DNA from: Pisolithus tinctorius
Taxonomy: Eukaryota; Basidiomycota; Agaricomycetes; Boletales; Pisolithaceae
Assembly (NCBI GenBank): GCA_024663395.1
Contig: JANFAH010000054.1
Coordinates: 186,001-250,000 of the forward strand
Direction of reading: 5' to 3'
DNA: 64,000 nucleotides
The notes under the pieces: generated by a model
Told to the model about the DNA's origin: nothing
Seen by the model: only the letters and a program-made list of their open reading frames with translations
Databases searched by the model: none
Translations under genes and position numbers: made by a program
In this document: in pieces, positions 50,801 to 62,891 of the stretch
Layout: each line of letters opens with the position of its first letter
Numbering within the stretch: the stretch's first letter is position 1

Positions 50801-53096
50801 CCACTTCATACCAACGGGAACGAGGTGTTGGTCAAGGGCCTCTTGTACGACTCGCGACCTTTCCTCGTTCCATGCTTTGGCAATGTCGCTGTAACTGTCA
50901 GAAGCAAACGCATCGTTCAGCAGGCGTTCGAATCGACCCTTGGCCTCGTTCGTGAGATATATCGATACGTTGACCAGGTGTTCTGATTCGGCCGCAATTA
51001 TGTGGAGGAACTGGGCACTATCCAACATTTGGCTAATCGGCTTGTGGTGCAGATACTTGAAGTTAAAGTATGGATGGTGTTCATCGATCTTGTTGATGCC
51101 CCGTTCTGTAGGTTGGACAGAAATTTGTGCCTCAACTTTAAAAAAGTCGCGTATTGTTTGTCTCAGAAGCGGGTCCTTCCCGAGTTCGGTGGCGAAGATC
51201 ATTCGAGCACGACGTAGTAGCTCCGCAGGCGTCTGAGGCACCAGAGAATCGGGGTTGACGAATTGTTCCGCAAAAGCGATTGGATTGAGCTCCTGATCCT
51301 CTACGAAGTTCGGTCGATCCAATGAAATGAAGTTTTGAACAACTTCGTGTGGACGGATACCATAGCCCTGGTAAGGTAAAGTCAAGGATATGTGATCACG
51401 GTAAAGTTGTATTCACCTCAGCAAGTTTTGAAACAACACTCTTCTTTGCAATTTCGTAGGCGGACACTCGACTGGGGGCCTTTCGCTTTCGGTCGGCAAT
51501 TTCTTCGTCATCATGGAAATGCACGTCAAACGCGTCCTGTTTTCTGGACTTGTATTTCATAGTGAGCCACTCTGTGCTGTCAGCTACCATCTCCACTGTG
51601 TCAATCTTGGGTTTGAGGGTCTGCTCGAAATAGTCGTCTTCTACGTTCAACCGGGAGTACGCAGCGAAGAGGGAGTTGCGCCGTTCCAGAAGAGAACGGT
51701 ATTTCTGACCTAGTGCCTGTATCCTCCACAGCTCAGCAAGACTGATGAGTTCGATTCGAGTGCGCATTTCTTGGGGGTTGAAATAAGAGATATAGTCACG
51801 CTTGTGCGTCCATATGTAGGGAACTTCGAATTCTTGAACGAAGAGAAAACGGAGAGCATTTGTGACCGCCAAAACTAGTGCTTCGCGATATGAATAATAC
51901 GGCCCGTTGTCAGAGAAGAAGTCCCTGGTCTTCCTGGCTGACAAGCGGGACGTGACCCAGGCAGCGGCATCGTCGATGTCTGATTCAGTAAGGTTTTGAT
52001 GGAATGAAAGGGTGGAGGATTGTGAAAATGAAGACGTGGCTAGCTGCATGCGTTCGGGGATATCTTGGACACGAATAAGATCATCATCTTCCGTTAACAT
52101 ACGGGCACGAATCTCGGATGGCTCAAACACCTGGATGATCGGGGTCAACTTTGCAATGGAAGACGAACTGATGTGGCACTCACATCCTGATACTTCATCT
52201 CTGGCTTCTGAGTCTCTTCGTCCGGTTCGACTTCATTGTCTCCTGCCAGGGCCCAATCATATTCATGGCCATCACCGAAAACGTCGTGTATTGCCTCCCA
52301 CGCGCTTAATAGAGCGTGAATAGAGTATATTGCTGAGGATGTGGCACGAGACTCACCCAGCGTCGATTCCAGACAACTCGGGTATGGAACCCATAGCCCG
52401 CCTACGCTGTCTCTCCAATTTCTTCCTTTCGCGCCGCCTCTCCTCCCGTTCCTGTTCATCCAGGCCACCAGCTTCTTCCTCGTCTTCGTAATCTATGAAG
52501 TCATCCATATCTTCCTCATCCTCTTGCCCACGCCCTGCTCGTTCATCGTCCCATATACGCTGAATGTCTTGAACCTGGGGTAAATCCTCATCGTCGTCCA
52601 GGTCATCTTCGGAAGACTCAACAACCTGTTTCCGCCTGGGAGAGGAAGAAGCGGGTGGAGACCCGTCTTCACGACCCCGGCGGAGACGAGTGAGGCGGCG
52701 ATTTCTGAAGGAAGTACCCGTATTCTCCTCTAGAAGTTCGAGATCGTCCTCTTCTAGAGCATCCTCTTCTTCTTCTACTGGGTGTTCAGCACGGGTGGGT
52801 ATTTGAGACAACATGTACTTACCGCGTCTGCGATGGCGTCTCTTTCGGCGTTTCCTGCGCCTCCGACGCTCCTCCTCCTCGTCTTCATCCTCCACCTCTT
52901 CGTCCTCGTCTACAATGAAGCCTTCCCTGATCCTTTTTTCCTCTTCTTCATCGTCTTCCCCTTCTTCTGAACTGTCCGTCACGCCCACGCCATCTGCCAT
53001 GGTCGCATCGCCAACTTCCTCCTCTTCTTCGTTGGATTGCATTGGGTCATCCTCATGGATGGCTCTATCGACAGGATCATCCGGCAGGGAGGACAT
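47833..53096 (-). CDS. SPT6: Transcription elongation factor and histone chaperone Spt6
   Basis: Twelve exons: 52823-53096, 52357-52777, 52184-52304, 51417-52130, 50732-51367, 50114-50674, 49881-50057, 48814-49831, 48591-48758, 48405-48535, 48270-48355, 47833-48214; 1562 residues. A long acidic N terminus with Arg-rich stretches leads into the Tex-like core. It contains a helix-turn-helix region (PYIWTHKRDYISYFNPQEMR), a YqgF/RNase H-like fold (SVLAISWGKGDPQKDA, PDVIVVGGFS), helix-hairpin-helix (LVCGLGPRKAHALVRKIASL) and an S1 domain (GIEGIITPDYLS). Tandem SH2 domains follow (GDVVIRPSSKG; ANPAKSAYGFTLNRRKPGHF). The tail is Pro/Gly/Tyr-rich with TP repeats. It travels with RNA polymerase II. 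Intron 52778-52822 is 45 nt and in frame, so unspliced reading would add 15 residues. Confidence 0.94.
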
Positions 53097-53259
53097 GGCG
53101 GTTGGATGTTGAGCGGGTGCCAGCGTGAGTCTAGCCGTAGATGATTACATAACACAGGTCGGGGTAGTGGCTGGGGTCCACTCCAGGACTCCAGGAGTAC
53201 CTCCCCTACTACTATTTGATTATTGATTTAGAACTACTAGCATAGCGACTTACCAGACG

Positions 53260-53787
53260 ATGACGATGGCCGCCGAACTTGATGCAGAGTTCATGCTGCA
53301 GGCTTTGAAAGAAGCAGGTAAATGTGAACCAGTGCAGACTGCTTTCTGTGTTGGCTGCGTGCTCGTCGTTCGTTTTCCCGACCAGGATCCCGTCGTTCTA
53401 TCCACTGGGTATTCTCGTGAACTACCTGGTAATACACATGCCGAAGCCAATGCCCTGGCCAAGGTCCGACATCTCTCAACATCGCACATAGCCTCCCTCT
53501 TCCCATCACTCTTTCCCACTCCCACTGTTGACGCTCTCCTTGCGCGGGCCGATGTCTATACTACCTTGGAACCGTGCACCGTCAGAACATCAGGTCTCCC
53601 CCCTTGTGCCGATGCCTTGATACAAGCCAAGGTCAAGCGATGCATCATCGGAGTCGGAGAACCCGATGACTTCGTCAAGTGCGAAGGAGCGAGAAAATTA
53701 CAGGAAGCTGGCATCGAGATTGTTTGGTTGCATGGCATGCAAACCGAATGTCTTGCTGCAGCACGGAGAGGGCATATATCAACATAG
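53260..53787 (+). CDS. RIB2/PCD1-like zinc deaminase (CDA fold), stand-alone
   Basis: A single-exon gene of 175 residues, unusual in this intron-rich window. Zinc ligands are visible as NTHAEANAL (His and catalytic Glu) and TTLEPCTVRTSGLPPCADAL (two Cys). The long spacing between the two cysteines with PPC is the mark of the riboflavin-type (RibD/Rib2) deaminases rather than simple cytidine deaminases. VGCVLVV and VKRCIIGVGEPD complete the core. Family proteins deaminate a pyrimidine intermediate in riboflavin synthesis or modified pyrimidines; which applies here is not clear. The start MTMAAELDAEF has a second ATG two codons in. It is divergent from SPT6 with 163 bp between start codons. Confidence 0.85.
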   Translation: MTMAAELDAEFMLQALKEAGKCEPVQTAFCVGCVLVVRFPDQDPVVLSTGYSRELPGNTHAEANALAKVRHLSTSHIASLFPSLFPTPTVDALLARADVYTTLEPCTVRTSGLPPCADALIQAKVKRCIIGVGEPDDFVKCEGARKLQEAGIEIVWLHGMQTECLAAARRGHIST

Positions 53788-53844
53788 CAACAGACCCCCA
53801 ACTTTATTGTCAGTACATGTTGATACATTTTGATTGCGTGTTAT

Positions 53845-56800
53845 TCACTCTAATAACAGAAGTCTCTCCACCGTCGCCGACCATGTCTTGATCACTTCCA
53901 TAGCATGATCATTATCCATAAGTGCAGGTGCACTCTCGACAGACATTGTTATAGCGTCCAGCTTCTCGTCGATTACAATGTCAATCATTAGGTCGTCCTT
54001 GGAACAGAACACATCAATTTCCAACAAGGACCACCATGTAATAGTATGGGACAAACCTTGATTAGCTGTGCTATGGGTAGCTCTTCGATGACTGATTCGT
54101 CGGCCAGGGCCACCGCTTCCGGCACACTGTAATCCACCTAATCAAGGTGAGTTCATTCTTCCCATTCTAACCAAACACAAAAACTTACCTGAACGGCTCT
54201 AAAGACCTCATTATCTGTAGGCCCCTGGGACGTCCTGAAGACGTTGACGAAGACGTTTGTTAATGGAAATCGTCTTCCTTGAGTCACCCAAGTATCAACG
54301 TCTTCGAGTCTGGTTTGCTGAACGATGGCTGTTCGTCGGTGAAGGTCTTCCTGCAAGCAACGTGCGCCTTGTATCAAGTCATCCAGAGGGTCGACACACA
54401 CTGGTAAGACGTTCATACACGGGAAGGCAAGTTTTTCCACTCCTTGGATCGAGCCTGTGCGGCCTGCATGCCAGAGTCCAAAGATGACTGGTTTGCGGGA
54501 AGTATAGATGGATTGCACAGTTGCCCAACATGCCAAGAGGATAGCGCTCAATGTTAAGTCAAGGGCTTGGGCTTTACGTTCCAACACTTTCGCCCCCGCG
54601 ACAGCTGCTCTTGCGGTTACGATCGTCCTTTGTGATGATTTATGATTTTCCTGGGTAACCAGAGAAGGAAAGTAACTCGGAATGACCAATGAGGGTATTG
54701 CAGATTTCCAATAGGCCTTTTGCTCAGAAAGACAGCTCGCCGATGCGTTGAAAGAGCGTAGAAACGCAGCCATATCAGGGATACTTGTGGGCGCGTGGCC
54801 TTGACATAATAAAGTCAAATCATTTAGTAGGAGTGAAAGACTGAAAGCATCGTATTGGAAGTGATGCATCCGGAGGAGCAAGTAAGTGCCGTGGTCGGAC
54901 AAAAGGAGGATCCCCCTTGTCTGGGGGGCGGTCGGTGCCATTGGTGACGAGACAATCCCTCTCATCCTGTTCTCGATGTGCGATTGCAGGTCACTGTCAG
55001 CCATCTCTTCTACTCTCTCCTCTTCTAAAGGTATCTTTATGTCTTCAGAGAACGTCACTATTCGAGGCTCCGTACCTCCTGGCGTGCAGGCGAACGTTGA
55101 TCGGAGAATCGGGTGGTATGTGACCAAGGCTTCCCACCCCTTGCAAACGTCCTGGAAGGCGACAGTAGGTTTGACCTCATACGCGAAAACGTGTTGGAAT
55201 CGACTGTGGCCACTGTTCTGCCACGCCCCTATAAGCCATTTCATGCCTTCCGTCGCGTGGGTAACCGAGGCAATCCGCGGCTGTATTGCGACTGGGAATC
55301 TGTTGACCACCATCGCATATTCTTCCGGGGAGACCTCTGTGGGCCTAGTGCCATCGACTGTTGTATCCATTTCAGCCGTTTCCAAAGCAGTTCTACTCTT
55401 GGAAACAAGGTCTCCGATGCACTTGCTAGAGACTATATCGGCCACTGTTACTCTCAGACCGACCTCTCTGCACTTCGCGCCAAGGGCTATAGCAGTTATC
55501 GAGTCGATCCCAATGGCTGTGAGGGACAGAGAGGGATCGAAATCCTCCATTGGGCGTCCGGTAATAGAGGACAGAATACCCGCAAATTCGGGTGAAATGG
55601 GGGAAGACAACCCGGTAGGCATGAGATCACTGACGTCCTCGTGAACGGCAGTGGTTATATCACTATCACAGATGGCCATATGCTCTGGATGGTTTATCAT
55701 CTCGTTCAACATCTCTTGCAGTTCCTCCATTGCGGTGTCGATCTTCTGGCGATCCATGACGGTTTGAAGGCAAGCCATTTTAACCGAGAGACCGTCTTCC
55801 AGTTCATAAAACTCCACATTTAAAGGATACTGGAGCAACCAATTAGTTTAGCGCGACTCGGGAAGGTAGGCAGAGAGTACCTGAACATGTGCACCGAACT
55901 CTTCAGAGGCATGCATCTTCCAGATCTTGCTGTGATGGAGCGAAAAATTTGGCTGGAAGAGAAACAGGCTTTGGAACAGGTTTTCGAAACCCATATCCGC
56001 CCGAATGACACGAAGTGATACATGCTGCCGTGAAAGTGCGTCCACATTATTTTGGTGGATCTGTCGAATAAGATCTTGGTTGCTCATCCCGGCAACGAAC
56101 TCCACGCGAAAAGGTACTGTAGTCTAAGGGATCATTATGCCTCCGATCTTCGCCGCCAAAGTATATACACGTACCAGCATAGGTCCTATGACATCTTCGG
56201 CACCATCAAAGGAGCGCCCTGACACTACGTGACCAAAGACGATATCCCGCGATGATGATAATTTGGCCACGAATTTTGCCCATACAGCCTGTCCAACGCA
56301 TTGCAAGGTGGCGCCAGCATCGGATAAGACCTGTTGTATCTTCTGTCGACTGAAAGACACCACTCGAGACGAAACGACCGCCTCAGAAGATCTCTGGAGT
56401 GCACAGGTAGGCAACTGAACTGGGCGATAGTGACGCAGCCTTTGCACCCAATATGCATTCGCGAGATGCTGCTCCAGCAAGATGCGAGGTAGCAGATCAA
56501 AAAACTGCACAGAGACCGGAACAGACTGTGTTAGGTACACCTGCTCGACAACCTCCAAGAGATTGGTAACTGATAGACCATCATACAGCGCATGATGCAT
56601 CAGCAAAACGAGATGTGTTTCATCCTCCCCTTGGATTAGGCGAAGGTACACTGGAGGCACGGTAAACGCGGAGTCGTCGGTCGCCTTCAAATTTTCTACA
56701 AGCGTTATGATACTATCCTGTAGGGACTCTGCGGCCGGATTGTTGCACACCGCCCAATCACATGATGCGGCAGTGTGACAAGCCTGTATCCAGGTCTTCG

Positions 56801-59800
56801 CACTGGACAGATAATGAAATGTGGTACGAAGAATACTAAGATTTTGTACCACGTGGTTCCATGCAGTCCGCAGGCGACCCAAATCTATTTGCGGTTCTAG
56901 GGTCATCACAAACGTATGGAAGTACAGCTGACCTGATGTGGCGAGAGTCTATAGATTGTCAGCACTACAGCGACGTCCAGAGTAGATACAACAATACGTG
57001 CCTGGGACAACATTCCCGCCTGAAGTTCAGTTGTGGGAAACAAGGAGACCTCATCTTCCACACACAATTTGTAAGCGGGTGGATCAACATATTCCTGGAG
57101 CCTCTCCAGCTCTCGGTGGAGAAATTCCTTGCTGCCGTCACCCGCCTCGTGCTGTACACTACGGGGGGGATCTGCGAAGACACTAAGTTGCCGCAGTGTG
57201 GGGTGTCTCAATATGTCGGCTGCAGTCACGGTGTAGCCACGTTGTCGTAGGAACCTGGATAGACCAACAGCCCTAATCGAGTCCAGGCCTGCGGAGATAA
57301 GTGATGTAGTAGGCAGTAAATGCTCTGGTGAGACTCGTAGGAATTCGGATACTGCCATGTTGAGTGGCTGCAGGTCCAGAGTACCATTAACATCCTCCTC
57401 CTGGACAGGGTCCTTAGTATCCCAATGTGCAGGTTCTGTGCATCTCTTCGGGTCTCCTTGGATTGCAACCGGAAGCGAAGTAGTAAAGCCGTGCTCGAGA
57501 ATGTCGAGAAGAGCAGTTTCGAACTTGGCGAGTATACATTCAACCGCCGATGGAAGGTTGTTGCACTCGTAGTACGCTGCTCGTATGACCAGAGCATCCT
57601 TCTTTCCATCGAGCAAGACTTCGACTGATAGCGGAAACTGTACGATTTGTCAGAACGCATCTTGTACAATAGCAGTCGGCCCAGCTCACGTCTGGTCGTA
57701 ACAGATCGCTGTGTAATACATGCCATGCTTTGAAATTTGTTTCATCCTTCACGGTGACGGCGAACAGAGTGTCGATCAATGAATATCCGGGTCTAATCCA
57801 ATTCTGGACCTTGGAAAGAGGGACGTGTTCAAAGGCTACTGCTGCTGATATGTCTTCCTGAATACGTCGAAGACAGTTTTCTGAACTGAGGCGAATCCGA
57901 GTTGGGAGCACAGTCAACGTGGGGTACGGAGCGCTTTCTATTCCGTCAACTGGAAGTAACCTCCCCGATCGAATGACCTGTGCAGTTCGTAAGAATCATC
58001 GAGCGATGACAGGTGAGATTACGTACACCGAAGACAACATCGTCTCGGTACTGGACATGTTGGGACAAGAGGATAGCGAACGCATACGTCAGCACCGCCT
58101 GTAAGGTAACCTTGTGCGAGGTGACGAGCTCCTGGATGGTAGAAAGTGACTTCGCGATGGGGACTTCCTTCCGTTGTGGCCGAGCGGATGAATGAATCTC
58201 CTTCAGCTGATAGGTGGACCACTCGAAACTCTTAAACCAGCCAGTCCAAAAATCACGAGCAGCGGAAGTTTCAGAATGATGCATATTTTCTAGCAATTCG
58301 TCCAAGCTGCAGACGAACTTAGAAGACCTGTGAATGACCTCGTCTTCCACAAACTTCAACATCACCGGTAACGATATACCGTCAAACAGGGAATGATGGA
58401 TGCTTAGCACCAACCTTCGATTGTCTTGTTGAAGGTACGCAGTCAAACGAAACAACGGTAAGGCTTCGGACGATCGGTTTATATCCTCAGCTAGAGATGA
58501 GGCTTCATCGGCAAGGAATGTCGTGCAAAAGGCATCGTCGTCATCTACTGAAGGGGGCTTCTCCGACCACGGGAGTATACACTTGTCAGGCCGCAAGACA
58601 ACCTGGACAAGATGACTACCAAAGAAGAACACTGTCCTGATGACATGGGGTAAGGGCTGCCCTCCTCGGTCCCTTGCAAAGATGATACTGACCTCAAAAT
58701 TTCTAACTTGTGCATGGTTGCTTCCCAGGCATCCCGGAGTCGAGAATTTGGCACCGCATCAGATATCTTCATGATGACATGTTGCACACATGACGTTGGA
58801 ACTGAGTCAGAATGGTATAGAACGCCTTCCTGAATGGGCAACGGAGGCAGGACGCGTTCAACTCGTGACGGCGGAATAACCTTCTCAATCAATGGAAGCC
58901 AGTCCTCGGAAAACCTTTTGATGTACCCGAAACTTCGGCCAGCATTCAGAGAAGTTGATTTGATTAGTGCGGACGTCCCGGCGATGGAAGGGTTCCGCAT
59001 AATATCGGCCACTGAGACTGAAGCATCAAACATTCTTTTAAGATCGGAAGCAAATTGTGCCAGGGACAAGGAGTCCATGCCATAACCGAAGAGGTTCGCG
59101 TGTATGTCGAAAAGACTGGGATGTATCTTTAATCGTCCCGATAACAGAGAAACTAGCTTCTCCACGATTCCAGGTGCAGGCAAGTGATCGGCGGTGCTCG
59201 TAAGTGTAGAATGCCCAAGGGCGATAAGCGTGTCGAATCTCGTCTCTTTGAATATCTGCGCTAGCGCTTTGCTGTCTGCCTTTCCATTGGGGTTAAGTGG
59301 GAACCAGCTGAGTGGTATGATATGAGCAGGGCGCATATAGCTCGCCAGCTCCTTCTCACAACCAGCACGTAGTGCCTCCAGCAAGCCCTCTGGGAAAGAT
59401 ATGACATAAGGCTTGACAGTGCGACGGGTTGTAATGGGCACTTGGTAATCCCATGCAACAAAACTAACCAGCTGCGCGGTGTTGCCGCTTGCAATCGATG
59501 GATGTGAAGTGAGGATTGTCTCAGCATCTAGTAGCAACCCCAGACCATTTTGAGCGGCCTGGCGCAGTACGGCTGCAATGCCTGCTGTTTCAATTCGTAC
59601 CCCACGTAATTTGATTTGTGCATCGATCCTTCCTATGATATCTAGCGTTCCATCCGGCAACATCCGCACGAGATCACCAGTACGGTAGGCCCACGAGCCT
59701 GCGCGCGGCCATTCCATGAAGGACTTTGCAGTTAGGTCTGGCAAACGGTGGTATCCACGCCCGACGAGCGGCCCAGCGACAACAAGCTCTCCCACTGCCC

Positions 59801-61830
59801 CTCGTGGGAGAATGTTCAAGTCGTTGTCAACGACATACGACGAAACGTTCGCAAAAGGCCGTCCGATGTTGCCTGTCGGTGTGCTGCTATCCACAAATCG
59901 TGCAGAACAGCCGATAGTCACCTCACTTGGTCTTATGGAGATCAGTCTCGCTCATGCTCAGAAAAGTGACCTTTACCTACTTACCCATAGAAGTTAGCTA
60001 ACCTGACCTTGGGATGCTCTCCCCATTTGTCAAGAATCTGCCAAAGGAGTGTCGAAGTCAACGCGAGAGAAGGGTCACGAAAGCGTAGATACTTACCGAA
60101 TCACTGATCTTTTCGCCACCGCTAGCAATATACCTCAACTTCATTGCATTCTCCGCTTCGTCTCGTTTAACGGTAGACATCGTTGCATCTATAAGGCTCG
60201 GGACGAGGCCGACGTGGGAAATCTCAAGGTAGTTGATGTGTTCCGTCAAGTTCTCCAACAATTCAGAACGCGGAGCGCCAACTATGGTCATGCCCAGTGA
60301 CAGAGGTATGAAGATCTCGGCAAGGTGAACATCGAAAGCCACAGCTGTGTCGTTTCAACTTATCGCACGGAAGAGAACGAAGAGAACGTGCGCACAAGCG
60401 ACAGCAAGGTATCTTCCATTTCGAATGTCTTCCATCCGCACGTCAGCGGCGAAAAAGCTCAGGGCGAGGATCGCTTCCGAAAGTCCTTCGTGGGTCAATA
60501 GACAGCCCTTTGGATTACCCGTTGTTCCTAGAGACAATCTGATATGCAAAAACAGGCGATCCAATGTTCATCACAGCACACACCTGAGGTATACAACATA
60601 TAAGAAAGGTTATGGGCAGAGGGTGGATCCACGTCCGCGTCACTTATGCCGAGAAGAATCTCTTGAACCGATGGACTATCGACGTCGACAGACTCAATGT
60701 CACCGAAGGCACCAGCCAGGGTTGATGAGACGATCACGAATTTAGTGCCCGAGTCTTGAGCAATATAGAGTCCTCGTTCCCTTGGCAGTTCTGGGTCGAT
60801 CTGAAAACGGGTTCGTCAATACTACTCTTTCTCCGTTACAACTTCTACTGACAGGAACGTAACAGCCGCCAGCACGTAGAATGCCAAACAACACAACATG
60901 AAACATCGGGTTACGGTTCATACAAACCGCCACCCTGTCCTCTGGAGAAAGACCCATCTGTAGGAGGAAACGTGCGAAGCGATTCCCACCGCGGTGAAGA
61001 TCCCTATAAGTCAGAGGCTGGCAGTCTGGAACGTTTCCCCCGGGCCGACCCAATCGAGGATACCAGCACACAGCAGTAGCACTAGGAGTAGATTTGACAT
61101 GCGGGAGAATCACGTCCGTCACAATGCGAACCGGCGGTATGTGGGAATAATAAGAAGCCCTGGACTCTGGTGGGAGGGCCTCCAAAGTCGAAGAGAGGTC
61201 GCCTGTCAAAGTGAAAGGCACTGCCATGTGCCTCGTCTCGGCGGTGGCAGCTTGAACCATTAGAGACACTACTTGACGAAGAAAAGTTGTCGCTACCGAA
61301 TCGTGCATGCGATCATAGGCGTACAACAACGACAACTGGCCTTCTTTTAACTGACAGAATAAGAGAGGTGTCTTCGTTACCGTTTTCTGATTTTCATCGT
61401 ATGACCTGGAAAAAAAGGCAATGAATGGACTTTCTCCTTCTTTAAATTCCATAGTCTGTTGTAGTAAATGCGGGGGAATATGCAGATCATGGTTACCATC
61501 AACTGCAGCAAGTGCCAAGCGGACCGCAGTAGCCCACGTTGTTTGATCGTCCCATCGTAGGCGAAACGGGAATACGTTCGGATCTGGAGGCGTTAACAAC
61601 CCGACGAGAACATCCGTGACACCGCAGTACAACCCAAGGATATACGCATAGGCCACCAGTGCAAATGCGTCGAGGTTGGCACCTTGGGGTAAGGATGAAG
61701 TATCAAGAGGTACGACGGTCTCCCGGGTTCCACTTTGTGGATGAGTACGGGTGTTGGACAGATCCAGAAGCTCCACGCGTCTATACCCGTCGAGGATGCT
61801 CGGACATGCCTGACTGGCTGGGTCGTTCAT
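53845..61830 (-). CDS. Ferrichrome-type siderophore NRPS, domain order A-T-C-T-C-T-C
   Basis: Fourteen exons: 60853-61830, 60584-60800, 60396-60527, 60097-60344, 59985-60037, 58693-59931, 58027-58636, 57690-57977, 57002-57637, 56175-56948, 55881-56123, 54189-55829, 54057-54137, 53845-53997; 2430 residues. An N-terminal ~250 residues precede the only adenylation domain, with YMLYTSGTTGNPKG (~395), NFYGPSEV (~541), YRTGDLVRMLPDGTLDIIGR and NPNGKAD (~760). Carrier sites: GYGMDSLS (~829), AGLDSIRAV (~1377), AIGIDSITAI (~1914). Condensation sites: HHSLFDG (~1032), HHALYDG (~1585), HHFQYDA (~2096). One A domain with repeated T-C units is the layout of basidiomycete ferrichrome synthetases such as Omphalotus Fso1; it would assemble three acyl-hydroxyornithines. 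Intron 56949-57001 begins GC. The start is the first ATG after a TTG-led frame. Confidence 0.93.
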
Positions 61831-62639
61831 ATACGGAGGCGAACGGTGCAGAAGATGAGATCTACGTTGAGGTGATACAACAGGCCTGGGGTACTGACAA
61901 CACAACGGGTCGCTAGGCCTTTTAATGGTTAGTAGTTAAGTCTAGGACTGTATTTGGACACTTCTCTGGAGATGATTCAACGGTTACAACACCCTGTTCA
62001 CAAGGTCATTGCAGCCCGAAATTCATACACGTGTTTTTGGTCACTCGCAAATATCAAGTTTTGTGCCTCAGCTCTGTACTCCGCACCTCTGCACATCCGT
62101 ATAAACTTCTAGCTACAGTACCGGCGGTTATGAAGTATAAGTCAGTTTATTCTGGGAAATTAACTGGTGGGTACTATGGGGTAGACTAAGTGCTTGCGTA
62201 ATCGCGGGTGGACAGGGTGCCTGCCGTGCGAAACGGCCTTTGGCATGAAGGGTCGTGTAACCAGGTGACAGCATCTGTGAAGCAGCTGCGCGACGCGGCT
62301 GTTGACGACTCTTTCGTACTTCAGCAAGCCCTCTCATTGGCCAACAAGTGTTTTACCGAGCGCGAAAGGAGCCTTATGACAAGTAACTTCCAAACGGAGG
62401 CATCCATATGCTGCTCATCCCCTCGGGTAGTTTTGCAGATGAGTCAGTTGCCGCGTGCTAAAGCTGGAGATTCCGAAGCTGACCGAGGTGATCAAGGCCG
62501 AAAGAACACCTGGGACCGAAATTACCAAATTAGGATGTCGCCAGCATCTGGAAAGTGAGTATGACAAATTATTCACCCGACCTGTCAGCAATTCTCCCTT
62601 TTCGGGACCGTCCGTCAGCCAGTCGGGTTACGCTAATCT

Positions 62640-62648
62640 ATCAGATAA
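62640..62648 (+). promoter_or_regulatory. Putative iron-GATA factor (SreA/Urbs1-type) site
   Basis: ATCAGATAA is an exact match to ATCWGATAA, the reported binding consensus of fungal iron-responsive GATA repressors. It lies 244 bp upstream of the monooxygenase ATG and 810 bp upstream of the NRPS ATG. On iron repletion the repressor would shut down siderophore synthesis. Confidence 0.55.
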
Positions 62649-62730
62649 GATTTCCGCAACTGTAAGCCATTCGTCTTGGTCCCCACTCTACACATGCGTT
62701 ACACGTTCGCCGAAGTACGTATCAAATTAA

Positions 62731-62739
62731 TTATCGGAT
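62731..62739 (-). promoter_or_regulatory. Second GATA-like site, one mismatch
   Basis: On the minus strand it reads ATCCGATAA, matching ATCWGATAA except for C at the W position. It is 83 bp from the exact site; clustered sites are usual for GATA regulators. Confidence 0.35.
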
Positions 62740-62891
62740 ACACATCTCTAGCGGGGGCTCAATAGCAAAAGATTTTAAGAGGAATCTATCAGTATGTCCC
62801 CGATTTCTCTGCGCTTGAGGTGGTCATATTGGCGTTCAAGTCACATACCTAGCCTATTTCGACTCTACACCCCTGCTCAGTGCAATTTGTT

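Larger units (their letters stand above)
61831..62891. promoter_or_regulatory. Divergent intergenic region of the siderophore genes
   Basis: 1061 bp separate the NRPS and monooxygenase start codons. It contains an exact ATCWGATAA site and a one-mismatch copy nearer the monooxygenase. Open frames on the plus strand (62208-62558 and 62455-62730) contain protein-like sequence, but I cannot assign it and see no start-to-stop gene model; it may be a remnant of a small gene. Confidence 0.5.

Noticed and set aside
52778..52822. In-frame 45-nt segment of SPT6 exon 1 read as coding
   Set aside because: It begins GTAAGT, contains CTGAAC and ends CCCAG, and has the usual intron length, so it is treated as an intron although reading through is possible.
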